From Phytoactinopolyspora mesophila (GTDB lineage Bacteria; Actinomycetota; Actinomycetes; Jiangellales; Jiangellaceae), in NCBI RefSeq assembly GCF_010122465.1, contig NZ_WLZY01000001.1:1317710-1381709 (forward strand): 64,000 nucleotides of DNA, written 5' to 3'. The notes beneath the pieces were generated by a model. That model did not search any database and was not told where the DNA came from. It saw only the letters and a list, made by a program, of their open reading frames with translations. Both the position numbers and the translations under genes were made by a program. The stretch's first letter is position 1. Each line of letters begins with the position of its first letter. Shown here piece by piece: positions 36,238-44,747 of this stretch.

Positions 36238-37664
36238 TGATGGCCATGCACTGTCGTGCGTAGAGGCTTCTCCTTGATGAACACGACGCAGATGAATCCC
36301 ACCAACACGATCGCTGCGGTCACCCGGAAGGTGGAGGCGGTGGCGTCACCGTAGGCAGCCTGAACCACCGATGCCTGTGCTACTCCGCCGGCCATGGAAC
36401 CGGTCACGTGGTTGGCGAACACGGCCCCCAACACCGACACGCCTGCGGCTGCTCCCAGCAAACGGAAGAACATCACCATCGACGTCCCAGCTCCAAGGTC
36501 ACGGTGGGACAAACTGTCCTGAGCAGCGATAATCAAGTATGGAACCGAAGCTCCGATCCCGAAACCGAGAACCGCGGCGTAGACACCAATGAGCCACAAT
36601 GATGTCGCCCGATCGATCGTGCCCAGCAATCCCAGTGCGACGACGGCGAGCGCTGCGCCCATCACGACATTCCTCTTCCAGCGGCCGGCTCTCGCGACCA
36701 ACCGCGAACAGACCAGCGTCGTCAGCACCATGGCCGCCATCATCGGCAGCATCATCAAACCTGACTGTGAGGGAGCGTAGCCGCGAGCGATCTGAAAGTA
36801 CTGTGCAACAAACGCCCATGCACTAACGATTCCCACCTCAAGGGCCGCGCTTGCCACTACCACCAGGACTATCGTCCGGTCCCGGAAGAGGTGCGGTGGG
36901 ACCACTGGGTCAGCCGCACGTCGCTCAGCGACCACAGACAGGAAGATCGCGCTCGCGCTCACGCCGAGCACGGCCGCGCTTGGCCAGCTAAGCCAGTCAA
37001 AGCTGCCGCCGCCCAGGGTGATCCACACGAGTAGGACGCTGATGCCGGCCGGAATCAGCAAGGCCCCATACCAGTCAAGCCTGGTCTCCGCCGTGGTAAC
37101 CGGCACCTGTAGCGTCTTCTGCAGCAGGACAAGAGCAGCAATGGCGAGAGGCGCGCCCGCCCAGAAGCACCATCGCCAACCCAAGAATGGCACGTCGATG
37201 ATGAGGCCGCCCAGCGGCGGGCCCGCAACCGTCGCGCTAGCACCAACTGCAGCGAGGTAGCCCAAATACCGACCCCGACTCCGAGCGCCTATCACCGTGG
37301 CGATCACAATGTTTGCCAAGGCGATAAGACCACCGGCCCCAAGACCCTGGATTACCCGGAATCCGATGAGTGCCCCGGTGGTGGGCGAGAGACCGGCCAA
37401 GATCGTGCCGGCAAAGAAGACCGATAGCGACAGCTGCACGAGGAGCTTCTTGCTCATCCGGTCGGCCAATTTTCCCCAGATAGGGCCACTCGCTGTGGCC
37501 GCCAGCAGTGTCGCTGCTATGACCCAGGTGTACTGACGCTGCTCCCCGCCAAGCTCATGGACGATACGTGGCAGCGCATTGATCACAATTGTCCCGGACA
37601 GTGCTGCTGCGAACATCGCCAGTAGCAGGCCCGACATTACTTGGCGGACCTGCCGTGGTGTCAT
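36234..37664 (-). CDS. MFS efflux transporter, DHA2 (EmrB/QacA) type
   Basis: 476 residues from ATG 37664, 7 bases after the rmlA stop. About 14 membrane helices; helix 1 ends SGTIVINALPRIVHELGG, motif A region WGKLADRMSKKLLVQ, motif C region ASATVAGPPLGGLI. It exports small hydrophobic compounds, substrate unknown. The tight spacing behind rmlA suggests co-expression, but a functional link is only inferred. Its stop shares CTAG with the stop of the convergent gene at 36237. Confidence 0.88.
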   Translation of the reverse strand: MTPRQVRQVMSGLLLAMFAAALSGTIVINALPRIVHELGGEQRQYTWVIAATLLAATASGPIWGKLADRMSKKLLVQLSLSVFFAGTILAGLSPTTGALIGFRVIQGLGAGGLIALANIVIATVIGARSRGRYLGYLAAVGASATVAGPPLGGLIIDVPFLGWRWCFWAGAPLAIAALVLLQKTLQVPVTTAETRLDWYGALLIPAGISVLLVWITLGGGSFDWLSWPSAAVLGVSASAIFLSVVAERRAADPVVPPHLFRDRTIVLVVVASAALEVGIVSAWAFVAQYFQIARGYAPSQSGLMMLPMMAAMVLTTLVCSRLVARAGRWKRNVVMGAALAVVALGLLGTIDRATSLWLIGVYAAVLGFGIGASVPYLIIAAQDSLSHRDLGAGTSMVMFFRLLGAAAGVSVLGAVFANHVTGSMAGGVAQASVVQAAYGDATASTFRVTAAIVLVGFICVVFIKEKPLRTTVHGHH

Positions 37665-37671
37665 CGTCTGA

Positions 37672-38568
37672 TCAGGCCACTCCACGTATGGCGGCGCCGC
37701 CAGCAGATCGTGCTGTCTCCATGACGTACTCGCCGTACCCTGTGTTCGCGAGTTGCTCGCCGAGGCGATAACACTGATCAGCATCGATCAGCCCCTTGCG
37801 CAACGCGATCTCTTCGATACACGCGATCCGTACGCCTTGGCGTTCTTCAAGCGTCCGCACGTACTGGCTTGCTTCAAGGAGCGACTCGGGCGTTCCTGTG
37901 TCGAGCCAAGCGAATCCTCGTCCTAAGTCGATCAGACGCGCCCTTCCTTGCTCGAGGTACAACCGATTGACGTCAGTGATCTCCAATTCGCCGCGGGCGG
38001 AGGGCGCCAGTTCGCTCGCGACGCGAAGCACGTCGTTGTCGTAAAGATAGAGTCCGGTGATGGCACGGTTCGAACGGGGACGCTGCGGCTTCTCTTGGAT
38101 CGAGACGAGCCTTCCGTCGTCATCCACCTCCCCCACCCCATACCGCTGAGGGTCCACCACCGGGTAGCCGAACAGCACGCAGCCTTCGACGTTGTCAGAC
38201 ACACTCATCAGCAGTCCAGAAAAACCGGGGCCGTGGAAGATGTTGTCACCCAGGATCAGCGCTACCGGGTCTGGGCCCACGTGATCTGCTCCGATGATGA
38301 AGGCGTCCCCGATGCCGCGAGGCTCCGACTGTTCGGCATAAGTGAGGTTGATGCCCAGGTGCGAGCCGTCACCGAGTAGCCGTGTGAACTGTGGCCGATC
38401 CTCGGGTGTCGTGATGATGAGGATATCCGCGATGCCGGCGAGCATCAGCACCGACAACGGGTAGTAGATCATTGGCTTGTTGTAGACGAGAGTGAGCTGC
38501 TTAGAGACGCACAGCGTGGCTGGATACAGGCGCGTTCCCTTTCCGCCAGCAAGGATGATGCCCTTCAC
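37672..38568 (-). CDS. rmlA: glucose-1-phosphate thymidylyltransferase
   Basis: 298 residues from GTG 38568 behind GGAGGGG. Makes dTDP-glucose from dTTP and glucose-1-phosphate, the first step to dTDP-rhamnose and other deoxysugars. Signatures: KGIILAGGKGTRLYP, SKQLTLVYNKPMIYYPLSVL, LILGDNIFHG, GFAWLDTGTPESLLEAS. The full RmlA length includes the C-terminal allosteric part. rmlB, rmlC and rmlD are not in the window, so it either supplies a distant pathway or the surface-glycan genes nearby. It lies in a minus-strand series with AraC, a broken SDR and an MFS gene. Confidence 0.93.
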   Translation of the reverse strand: MKGIILAGGKGTRLYPATLCVSKQLTLVYNKPMIYYPLSVLMLAGIADILIITTPEDRPQFTRLLGDGSHLGINLTYAEQSEPRGIGDAFIIGADHVGPDPVALILGDNIFHGPGFSGLLMSVSDNVEGCVLFGYPVVDPQRYGVGEVDDDGRLVSIQEKPQRPRSNRAITGLYLYDNDVLRVASELAPSARGELEITDVNRLYLEQGRARLIDLGRGFAWLDTGTPESLLEASQYVRTLEERQGVRIACIEEIALRKGLIDADQCYRLGEQLANTGYGEYVMETARSAGGAAIRGVA

Positions 38569-38701
38569 AGTCGCCCCTCCAGTGACCTTCGCCCAAGCAC
38601 GGGCCATGGCATAACCGTGTCAGGCTCAGGTTTGGCATGTCAGGGGGCGGGTTCAGGATGCTGCACCAATGCGGGTCGCGTGCGAATGCGTAACCTCGGG
38701 C

Positions 38702-39504
38702 TTAAAGCATGACCCATCCGCCATCTACACAGATCGTTTGGCCAGTCATGAACGAGCTGCCAGGGCCGACCAAGAAGTTGACAACGTCCGCGACATCCTC
38801 TGCAGTCCCTCGACGCTGCAATATCTGCAGCTCTAGCACAGTCTTTTCGACCTCAGCCTCGTCGGCGAACGTCTCCTTTTCCGCCTCGGTGCGGATGGCG
38901 CCGGGCATCACGCAGTTGACCCGCACACCATGGGGGCCGAGCTCCCGAGCGAGTGACCGGGTGAACCCGATAACGCCGGCCTTAGTCGTTGCACAATGAA
39001 GCGAATCGGGTGCGCCTACTTTGGCGAACACGCTACTGATAGTGACCACGCTCGAAGGCGGTGGGTGGTCGCGTGACCTGACCAGACGACGGGAGCACAG
39101 GAACGCGCCCCTGAGGTTAACAGCCATCATGCGGTCCCATTCCGAATCGGTGATTTCGGTCCAGCTCAGCCGCGCCATCGTGGCCGCGTTGAGTACAAGG
39201 GCATCGACGTAGCCCAGCTGCTCCTCAATGTGCCCGAACATGGCGTCGACTTGGTCCGCGTTGCTCACATCCGCCTCGAAGACCGCAGCCATGCCCCGTT
39301 GGACTGAATGTCCGACATAACGCCAGTTGCGGCCTCGACCATCCGCTCATCGGGATAGCTATTGATCGCCAGTGTCAGACCATCGGCAGCGAGCCGCCGA
39401 GCCGTGGCGGCACCAATCCCTCGTGAGGCACCCGTAACGAGGGCAACTCGAGGCCGAGCGTTCTGTGCCAAAGGCTCGCTAGCTGTCAGGGTTTGCTGGT
39501 ACAC
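38702..39504 (-). pseudogene. short-chain dehydrogenase with frameshift and lost catalytic Tyr
   Basis: The N-terminal part (39504 down to ~39297; GTG behind GGAGG) carries VALVTGASRGIGAATARRLA. The rest (39292 down to 38702) carries NAA, ISSVFAKVG, VNCVMPGAIRTEAE and the usual DGGW ending. The two frames join at a G4 run (C4 at 39294-39297 on the plus strand); removing one base restores a single ~267-residue SDR. The catalytic YxxxK reads CATTK: the Tyr codon is TGT (Cys) at 38993-38995. Two independent lesions argue for a true pseudogene. It sits between the AraC regulator and rmlA. Confidence 0.8.
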
Positions 39505-39519
39505 GGAACCTCCATTTCG

Positions 39520-40590
39520 TCATCGTCGCGAAGACCGAGCTCGGCACAACGTCTCGGAAGGGCGCTCACCAAAACGCTCTTGGTATCTCTTGGTGAAATT
39601 GCCGTAATTGTGGAAACCCATCTGAGCTGTAAGGTTACGGATGCTCACGATGTCATGTGACGCTTGAAGTAGACGTTCGCGCGCAAGGTCGAGGCGAACA
39701 TTCCTCAAATGCGCCATCGGAGAAGCGCCCAAATGCTCGCGGAAGGACTTCTCCAACATCCGCTCACCTATCCCCGCGTGAGCTGCGAGAGACTTGCTCG
39801 TGTAATCCCATGTCGGATGGTCCCTGATGATGTTCAGGGCTCTTCGCAGATATCGCGGGTAGTCGGGTGGCCAGCCATATGCCGTGTCGAGATACTGGCC
39901 TGCTCCATCATCTAGCTGCGTCATGCGGCGGTCGTAGTTATGCGCATGCACCGACAACAGCATCTCCAGCAGAGCGGCTTCGTATTGTTGCTCCCTTCGC
40001 GGAATGTTGATGAGGGTTCCCGGCGTGTCAAGTTCCCGGTGGAGAAGTTCCCACATACGCCACCAGCTCTGTGCATGCCCTTGTCCAAGGTTCAGCACAC
40101 GCTCGAACCGCAGCGGCTCAAGAACTGGTTCCCCGGTCAGATCGGCAAGCATCTCCTCGAATGCCACACGAGTTGCACGAAGAACCGAAAGCTGAAGCCT
40201 CTTCCCCAATTCCATGGACACGCGATCTGCCTGCGTGATCACGACCGCGCGACCCAGCTCAAGATATACGTACTCGCCGCCGATAAATAGGTCTGCCGTG
40301 CCGGACAGCGAGGTCAGAACAGCGTATTCGTCATTCACCACCTGGAACTTCAGTTTGGCCGCGCGACTGAACTCGACACAACTGACAACTAAGCCTTGCG
40401 ATTGCGCCGTACCTCGCAGGTGATGCCAGTTCACCTGCGCTTTCAGGGCCGCAGATCCGCGGCCTCTCAGCACCGACACGTCCCACTGCAGCGCACGGAA
40501 CAATGCCTTGCGGATGTTGTCCACTCCCATCGGGCGGCGAGATTCTCTACTTCCCAGTGGCAATGGGTCCACGTGTTCGTCGTTCGACAC
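39520..40590 (-). CDS. AraC-family transcriptional regulator
   Basis: 356 residues from GTG 40590 behind GAGGAGG. The N-terminal ~200 residues form a cupin-like AraC_binding_2 sensor; the C-terminal ~100 hold two helix-turn-helix motifs (SLAAHAGIGERMLEKSFREHLGASP; NLTAQMGFHNYGNFTKRY) typical of AraC/XylS. It is divergent from the RidA/nitrilase genes and followed by the broken SDR 15 bases on. The original target was probably one or both of these units. AAAACG/CGTTTT at 40620-40638, just upstream of its start, could be a binding or promoter element. Confidence 0.9.
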   Translation of the reverse strand: MSNDEHVDPLPLGSRESRRPMGVDNIRKALFRALQWDVSVLRGRGSAALKAQVNWHHLRGTAQSQGLVVSCVEFSRAAKLKFQVVNDEYAVLTSLSGTADLFIGGEYVYLELGRAVVITQADRVSMELGKRLQLSVLRATRVAFEEMLADLTGEPVLEPLRFERVLNLGQGHAQSWWRMWELLHRELDTPGTLINIPRREQQYEAALLEMLLSVHAHNYDRRMTQLDDGAGQYLDTAYGWPPDYPRYLRRALNIIRDHPTWDYTSKSLAAHAGIGERMLEKSFREHLGASPMAHLRNVRLDLARERLLQASHDIVSIRNLTAQMGFHNYGNFTKRYQERFGERPSETLCRARSSRR

Positions 40591-41029
40591 TGCAACCTCC
40601 TCGGTCGAGCAAGTCCAGCAAAACGGAACATACGTTTTAAATTTCTTTCCGATCATCATAAAAGTCGCGGCTCAGCGTTGAGGCGACCTTCGCCGACGCC
40701 GCTACGCCAGGCCGCACCCAACCACGGGCTGCCGCGCCAGCCTGCGTCATGCTGCGCTGGACCGTCCGCTGATATTGGAGGCCGCTGGAATAGACAGGTA
40801 GAATCGGTCATGCGCTGGCCATTCACAGAGTGGCCGATTTCTGAACCCCACCCCGACACACTCGGGCGGTAGCGACGCTAAACCGCACCCCGCTACGCTC
40901 AACCGAACTACGTTACCGTTATGTGATTGTTATGAAACGAATACTTCATTGGCCTTGTGCGAAGGGATGCCATGCTTTGGGCATGCCTCGACGCAATCCA
41001 ACGAGTTCCGTGGACATGAAGGGATCCCT
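40591..41029. promoter_or_regulatory. 440-bp divergent control region of araC-like and ridA-like genes
   Basis: Contains a perfect inverted repeat AAAACG-N7-CGTTTT at 40620-40638 in an AT-rich patch near the araC-like start. A second AT-rich patch at 40905-40945 lies near the ridA-like gene. The middle part shows no recognisable gene. Individual promoter boxes cannot be assigned with confidence. Confidence 0.4.
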
Positions 41030-41398
41030 ATGACCAGCGCCCCCCGAGCCGATGGCAACACGGCAAACTTCTCCCCCGCAGTACTCGCCGGAGGGCTGAT
41101 CTTCGTGTCCGGACAGGCGTCGGTCGACGAGGCCGGATCGATCGTGTCGGGCACGTTCTCAGAGGAGATGGACCGCTCGATAGACAATGTCCGACGTATC
41201 CTCGGCGAACACGGGCTGGATCTCGGAGATGTCGTCAAGGTTGGCGCCTACGTGCAGGATCCGGCCGACCTTGTCGAATTCAACAAGCGCTACCGCGACT
41301 TCTTCGCCCCACCGCTGCCGGCGAGAACAACCATCACCAGTTGCCTCCCGGACACGATCAAATTTGAGATCGACGTGGTGGCCGCAGTACGGACGTGA
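41030..41398 (+). CDS. RidA/YjgF-family enamine deaminase
   Basis: 122 residues from ATG 41030 behind AAGGGA, the standard RidA size. NFSPAVLAGGLIFVSGQAS, DVVKVGAYVQDPADLVEFN, Arg99 in PARTTI and Glu113 match the imine/enamine-hydrolysing site. It hydrolyses reactive 2-aminoacrylate-type intermediates or acts in a degradation pathway. It is followed within 21 bases by a nitrilase-type hydrolase, a pair seen in pyrimidine (Rut-like) and amide catabolism. Regulation by the divergent AraC protein is likely. Confidence 0.88.
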   Translation: MTSAPRADGNTANFSPAVLAGGLIFVSGQASVDEAGSIVSGTFSEEMDRSIDNVRRILGEHGLDLGDVVKVGAYVQDPADLVEFNKRYRDFFAPPLPARTTITSCLPDTIKFEIDVVAAVRT

Positions 41399-41418
41399 TG
41401 GGCACAGGAGTTAGGGAC

Positions 41419-42294
41419 ATGGCATCCACCGAATCGCTCACGATCGGTCTGGCGCAGACGCGACAGACCGACGACATGGAGACCAACACCGCCGCCATTT
41501 TCCGGTTCGTCGAGCAGGCCGCCCGAGCGGGCGTTCAAGTGCTGTGCTTTCCTGAGACACAGACTGTCGGCTACCGAGTAGATATCACCGCAGCTGATGC
41601 GCCTGTGCCAGTACAACAGCTCCAGGACGTGCATGGTCGACTCGCCCAACGTTGCGGCGAGCTCGGAATGGCATGTGTGTTGGGCACGGAGATCCCACTT
41701 CCGTCAGATCCAACCGGAGGGAAGCCCTACAACTCGGCGCTGGCGATATCTGAGCGTGGTGACCTCCTCGGCACGCATCACAAGACTCGTTTGACGCCGC
41801 TCGATGCCGTGGCCTACTCACCGGGAAGCAGTTTCGAGACGTTCGAACTCTTCGGAGTAACTGTCGGCGTAGTGATCTGCTACGAAGGTTTCCGCTTCGC
41901 CGAGACGACTGAAGAGTGCGTTCGCCAGGGCGCTCAGCTCGTCTTCCATCCGCAGAACAACACCACGCGGCCGAACGACTGGAAGCTTCCCGTCCACCAC
42001 GCTCTGATCACCACACGTGCCGCCGAGAACACCATCTGGTTCGCCAGCTGCAATGCGAGCCTTGAGCCGCACCAGAACTGCGCATCAATGGTTGTCGCGC
42101 CCAACGGCACAGTTCACGCGCAATCAAGCCTGAAACAGGAGGAATTGGTGGTCGCCGAGATCGACCTCAGCCAGGCAACGCGAGCCATGTTCCTCGGAGA
42201 CATGGAGACGGCCGCTGAAATGCTGTTCGCGGAAACCGTCAAACGTGATGAGTTTGCGAGCGCTCTGGACGCACCACGCCGCAATCCTCGCTGA
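41419..42294 (+). CDS. carbon-nitrogen hydrolase (nitrilase superfamily)
   Basis: 291 residues from ATG 41419, with GGAG 8 bases upstream; an earlier ATG at 41398 overlaps the RidA stop but lacks a site. The catalytic triad is visible: Glu46 in CFPETQ, Lys122 in HHKTRL, Cys154 in VVICYEGFRF. It hydrolyses an amide, carbamoyl or nitrile substrate, releasing ammonia. The RidA partner suggests sequential breakdown of a nitrogen compound. It converges on the carbamoyltransferase gene. Confidence 0.9.
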   Translation: MASTESLTIGLAQTRQTDDMETNTAAIFRFVEQAARAGVQVLCFPETQTVGYRVDITAADAPVPVQQLQDVHGRLAQRCGELGMACVLGTEIPLPSDPTGGKPYNSALAISERGDLLGTHHKTRLTPLDAVAYSPGSSFETFELFGVTVGVVICYEGFRFAETTEECVRQGAQLVFHPQNNTTRPNDWKLPVHHALITTRAAENTIWFASCNASLEPHQNCASMVVAPNGTVHAQSSLKQEELVVAEIDLSQATRAMFLGDMETAAEMLFAETVKRDEFASALDAPRRNPR

Positions 42295-42373
42295 TGTACA
42301 GGGTGAGTGCCAGTCCCCGGAGCAGGCACTCACCCGGCTAGCTCGCCCCAACTGGAACTTCGAGCTACGGTCT

Positions 42374-44413
42374 TCACTCCGGCGTGAACGCGACAAAACG
42401 CTCTTGCCACAGTTCGTACAGCTCCCTCTTGCCTTGATCAGTCAAGCCAACAACGGTCTCAGCGAGTTCCCGAACAGTGGACGAGCCGTCAACTCTCTCT
42501 AGGAGTGAGAATACTGCGGCCGAAACGTTGGCCCGCCGCACAGCCGGCGAATGGTCCAGCACAATCTCATATGTGACGGCCCGGCCCCCCGACCTAAGCA
42601 TGCGCGTGCTCTTGGTCAGTTTGACAGCTGGCATGAGGCGAGGGACGAGTTCTTCAAGTTGCGGATCAGAGCTGCGCCGCCGTACCACGAACCCCTCGAT
42701 CACCAGAACGTCCAGCTCGGTTGTCAAGAAACATCGGAGACAGTCCTCCACTGTCTGCACGATCGGTTCAGCATTATTGTTGAACGACGTGTTGAGCAGT
42801 ACTGGTGTACCAGTCAGCTCACCAAACGTACGGACGAGCCGATAGAACGTGTCGTTTGCGGCTGGATCGATGACCTGTATCCGTGCCGTCCCATCGACGT
42901 GCGTCACCGCCCCAAGTTCGTCTCGTCGATCTTCACAAACGGGAACGACGTAGGACATGAAGTCATAATTGGCTCTGGTGTCCGGTAGGTCGAAGTACAG
43001 CGCCGCAGCCTCTGGCGTCACTACCGGCGCGAACGGCCTGAAGCTCTCTCGCTTCTTCACCATGGCGTTGATCCGGGTCTGGTTCTCTTTAGGCCGAGGA
43101 TCTGCCAGGATGCTGCGGTTACCGAGCGCGCGAGGACCAAACTCCGATCTCCCGGTCGCCCAGCCAACAACTGCTCCATCGGCGAGCAGCCCTGCGGTCG
43201 TGGCGACAACGTCGTCCGGCCGGGTGTAGTCGACTACAGCGCTCCATTCTTCGAGCTTCGTGATGACGTCGTCCTCGCGACCCAAGCTCGGCCCCAGGCT
43301 TGCCGTGATCAGCCGTGGTTGGGAAAGGACCTTGTCTCCCTGCTGATGTGCAACCCCAAGGGCAGCGCCCTCGGCTGCGCCACCGTCGTGAGAAGCGGGA
43401 TGGATGAATACTTCGTCGAACAGCCCTGAGCGCAGCAAGACACCGTTCAAGGTGCTGTTGTGCGCGACCCCGCCAGAGAAGCTCAGCTTGGACAGCCCTG
43501 TCTCACGTGCCCAGTGGGAAACAACGTGCAGCACGATCCGCTCTATCGTCCGTTGCATTCCGGCGGCCAGGTCCATGTGTTGCTGTGTGAACGGCTCGCC
43601 CTTCTTCCGCGGAATCAAGCCGTGCGCGATGCAGGTTCGAGCCACGTGGTTCGCAGCGAGATCCCTCGGATCAAATGCCTGATTGGGCGTACGGTGGAAC
43701 AGCTCATACTCCCCGCCGTCCTTCAACTCATAAAGAGAATCGAAGATGTCTTCGTACACGGCGGGGTCACCATGCGGCGCCAGCCCCATGACCTTGTACT
43801 GATCACCGAACCCATACCCTAAGAAGACCGTACTTGCTAGGTAGAAGTTTCCGAGCGAGTTGTGTATCGAGTAGCTATACAGCTCCTCGAGACCGTCCAG
43901 CGTGCCACGGTAAATGGTTCCCGAGTGCTCCTCACCTCGGCCGTCCATGACTACGATTAGGGCTTCATCCATCCCCGAACGAGTAAATGTACCGATTGCG
44001 TGGCACAGATGGTGTGGCACATAGATTAGCCTGTCATCAGGAATCTTCCAGCCGAACTCTTCTTCGAACCACTGCATCGTAATCTTCCGTGCCGAGAGGA
44101 TATCCCCTTGGCGTGGGAACACCCATCCTGCGGCCTTGTGTGGCTGGTTGATATTGGCGTCGAGCCACTCTTCAGAAAAATAGAAACCCACAGCATCAAC
44201 GTCATCTAGCGACACGTTCTCCTCTTCAAGGCAGGCCCGGACTGCATGAGTCGGATAGGACCAGCCGTACTTGACGCGGTTCAACCTCTCCTCCTCCACT
44301 GCGGCGATGAGGTGCCCGTCCCTCACGAGACAGGCCGCACCGTCATGCAGGCCGAGAGGATAGCGGACACCCTTATATTCGTGGTAACCACCGGTTATTC
44401 CGAGCACAAGCAT
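42374..44413 (-). CDS. NodU/CmcH/TobZ-family carbamoyltransferase
   Basis: 679 residues; ATG 44413 lies 9 bases behind AAGGA. Transfers carbamoyl from carbamoyl phosphate to a hydroxyl of a sugar or specialised metabolite via carbamoyl-AMP. The N-terminal Kae1-like domain has GLHDGAACL, EEERLNRVKYG, PHHLCHAIGTF (metal-site His pair) and SGGVAHNSTLN. The YrdC-like part has TGRSEFGPRALGNRSILADP and NTSFNNNAEPIV. A ~65-residue tail (VLDHSPAVRRANVSAAVFSLLE.. to the end) is a small helical domain that looks PqqD-like, beyond the usual ~570-residue family length. It lies next to carB, which makes its substrate. Confidence 0.9.
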   Translation of the reverse strand: MLVLGITGGYHEYKGVRYPLGLHDGAACLVRDGHLIAAVEEERLNRVKYGWSYPTHAVRACLEEENVSLDDVDAVGFYFSEEWLDANINQPHKAAGWVFPRQGDILSARKITMQWFEEEFGWKIPDDRLIYVPHHLCHAIGTFTRSGMDEALIVVMDGRGEEHSGTIYRGTLDGLEELYSYSIHNSLGNFYLASTVFLGYGFGDQYKVMGLAPHGDPAVYEDIFDSLYELKDGGEYELFHRTPNQAFDPRDLAANHVARTCIAHGLIPRKKGEPFTQQHMDLAAGMQRTIERIVLHVVSHWARETGLSKLSFSGGVAHNSTLNGVLLRSGLFDEVFIHPASHDGGAAEGAALGVAHQQGDKVLSQPRLITASLGPSLGREDDVITKLEEWSAVVDYTRPDDVVATTAGLLADGAVVGWATGRSEFGPRALGNRSILADPRPKENQTRINAMVKKRESFRPFAPVVTPEAAALYFDLPDTRANYDFMSYVVPVCEDRRDELGAVTHVDGTARIQVIDPAANDTFYRLVRTFGELTGTPVLLNTSFNNNAEPIVQTVEDCLRCFLTTELDVLVIEGFVVRRRSSDPQLEELVPRLMPAVKLTKSTRMLRSGGRAVTYEIVLDHSPAVRRANVSAAVFSLLERVDGSSTVRELAETVVGLTDQGKRELYELWQERFVAFTPE

Positions 44414-44747
44414 TCTAGCCGTCCTTAGAAGTCACGTTCATTCGACAATATGACGCTATTGACACCTACCTTTTGCAATTCTCTATTGTCCTAGCCAGGG
44501 TCGACGATACAAAGGTGGCATGTTATGCCGTCTCCCCAGGCAGCACATGAGCTTGCATGATCGTGACTGCTAGCTGCGAAGGTATCGCAGAAGTCCCGCC
44601 TGAAACAGGCTCACTATGCAGATGCCAGTGTTTGCTCAAGGATTGACTGGTCAACTCTTGAGCGCGTTGCCCGTGCAGCGCATTAAAGGACCGGCAGGTA
44701 CGAAATGGCGGTATTCACAGTGTGGAATAGCGGCAAGCAGGCATCTG
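44414..44747. promoter_or_regulatory. 334-bp divergent region between carbamoyltransferase and carB
   Basis: TTGACA at 44459-44464 is a perfect -35 for rightward transcription, with TATTGT 19 bases on as a possible -10. Near 44643 TTGACTGGTCAA is a near-palindrome. The upstream extension of the carB frame in this stretch has no CarB-like sequence. Confidence 0.4.

Noticed and set aside
44616..44747. Upstream extension of carB
   Set aside because: No CarB similarity before MPRRGDV; the segment is the control region.
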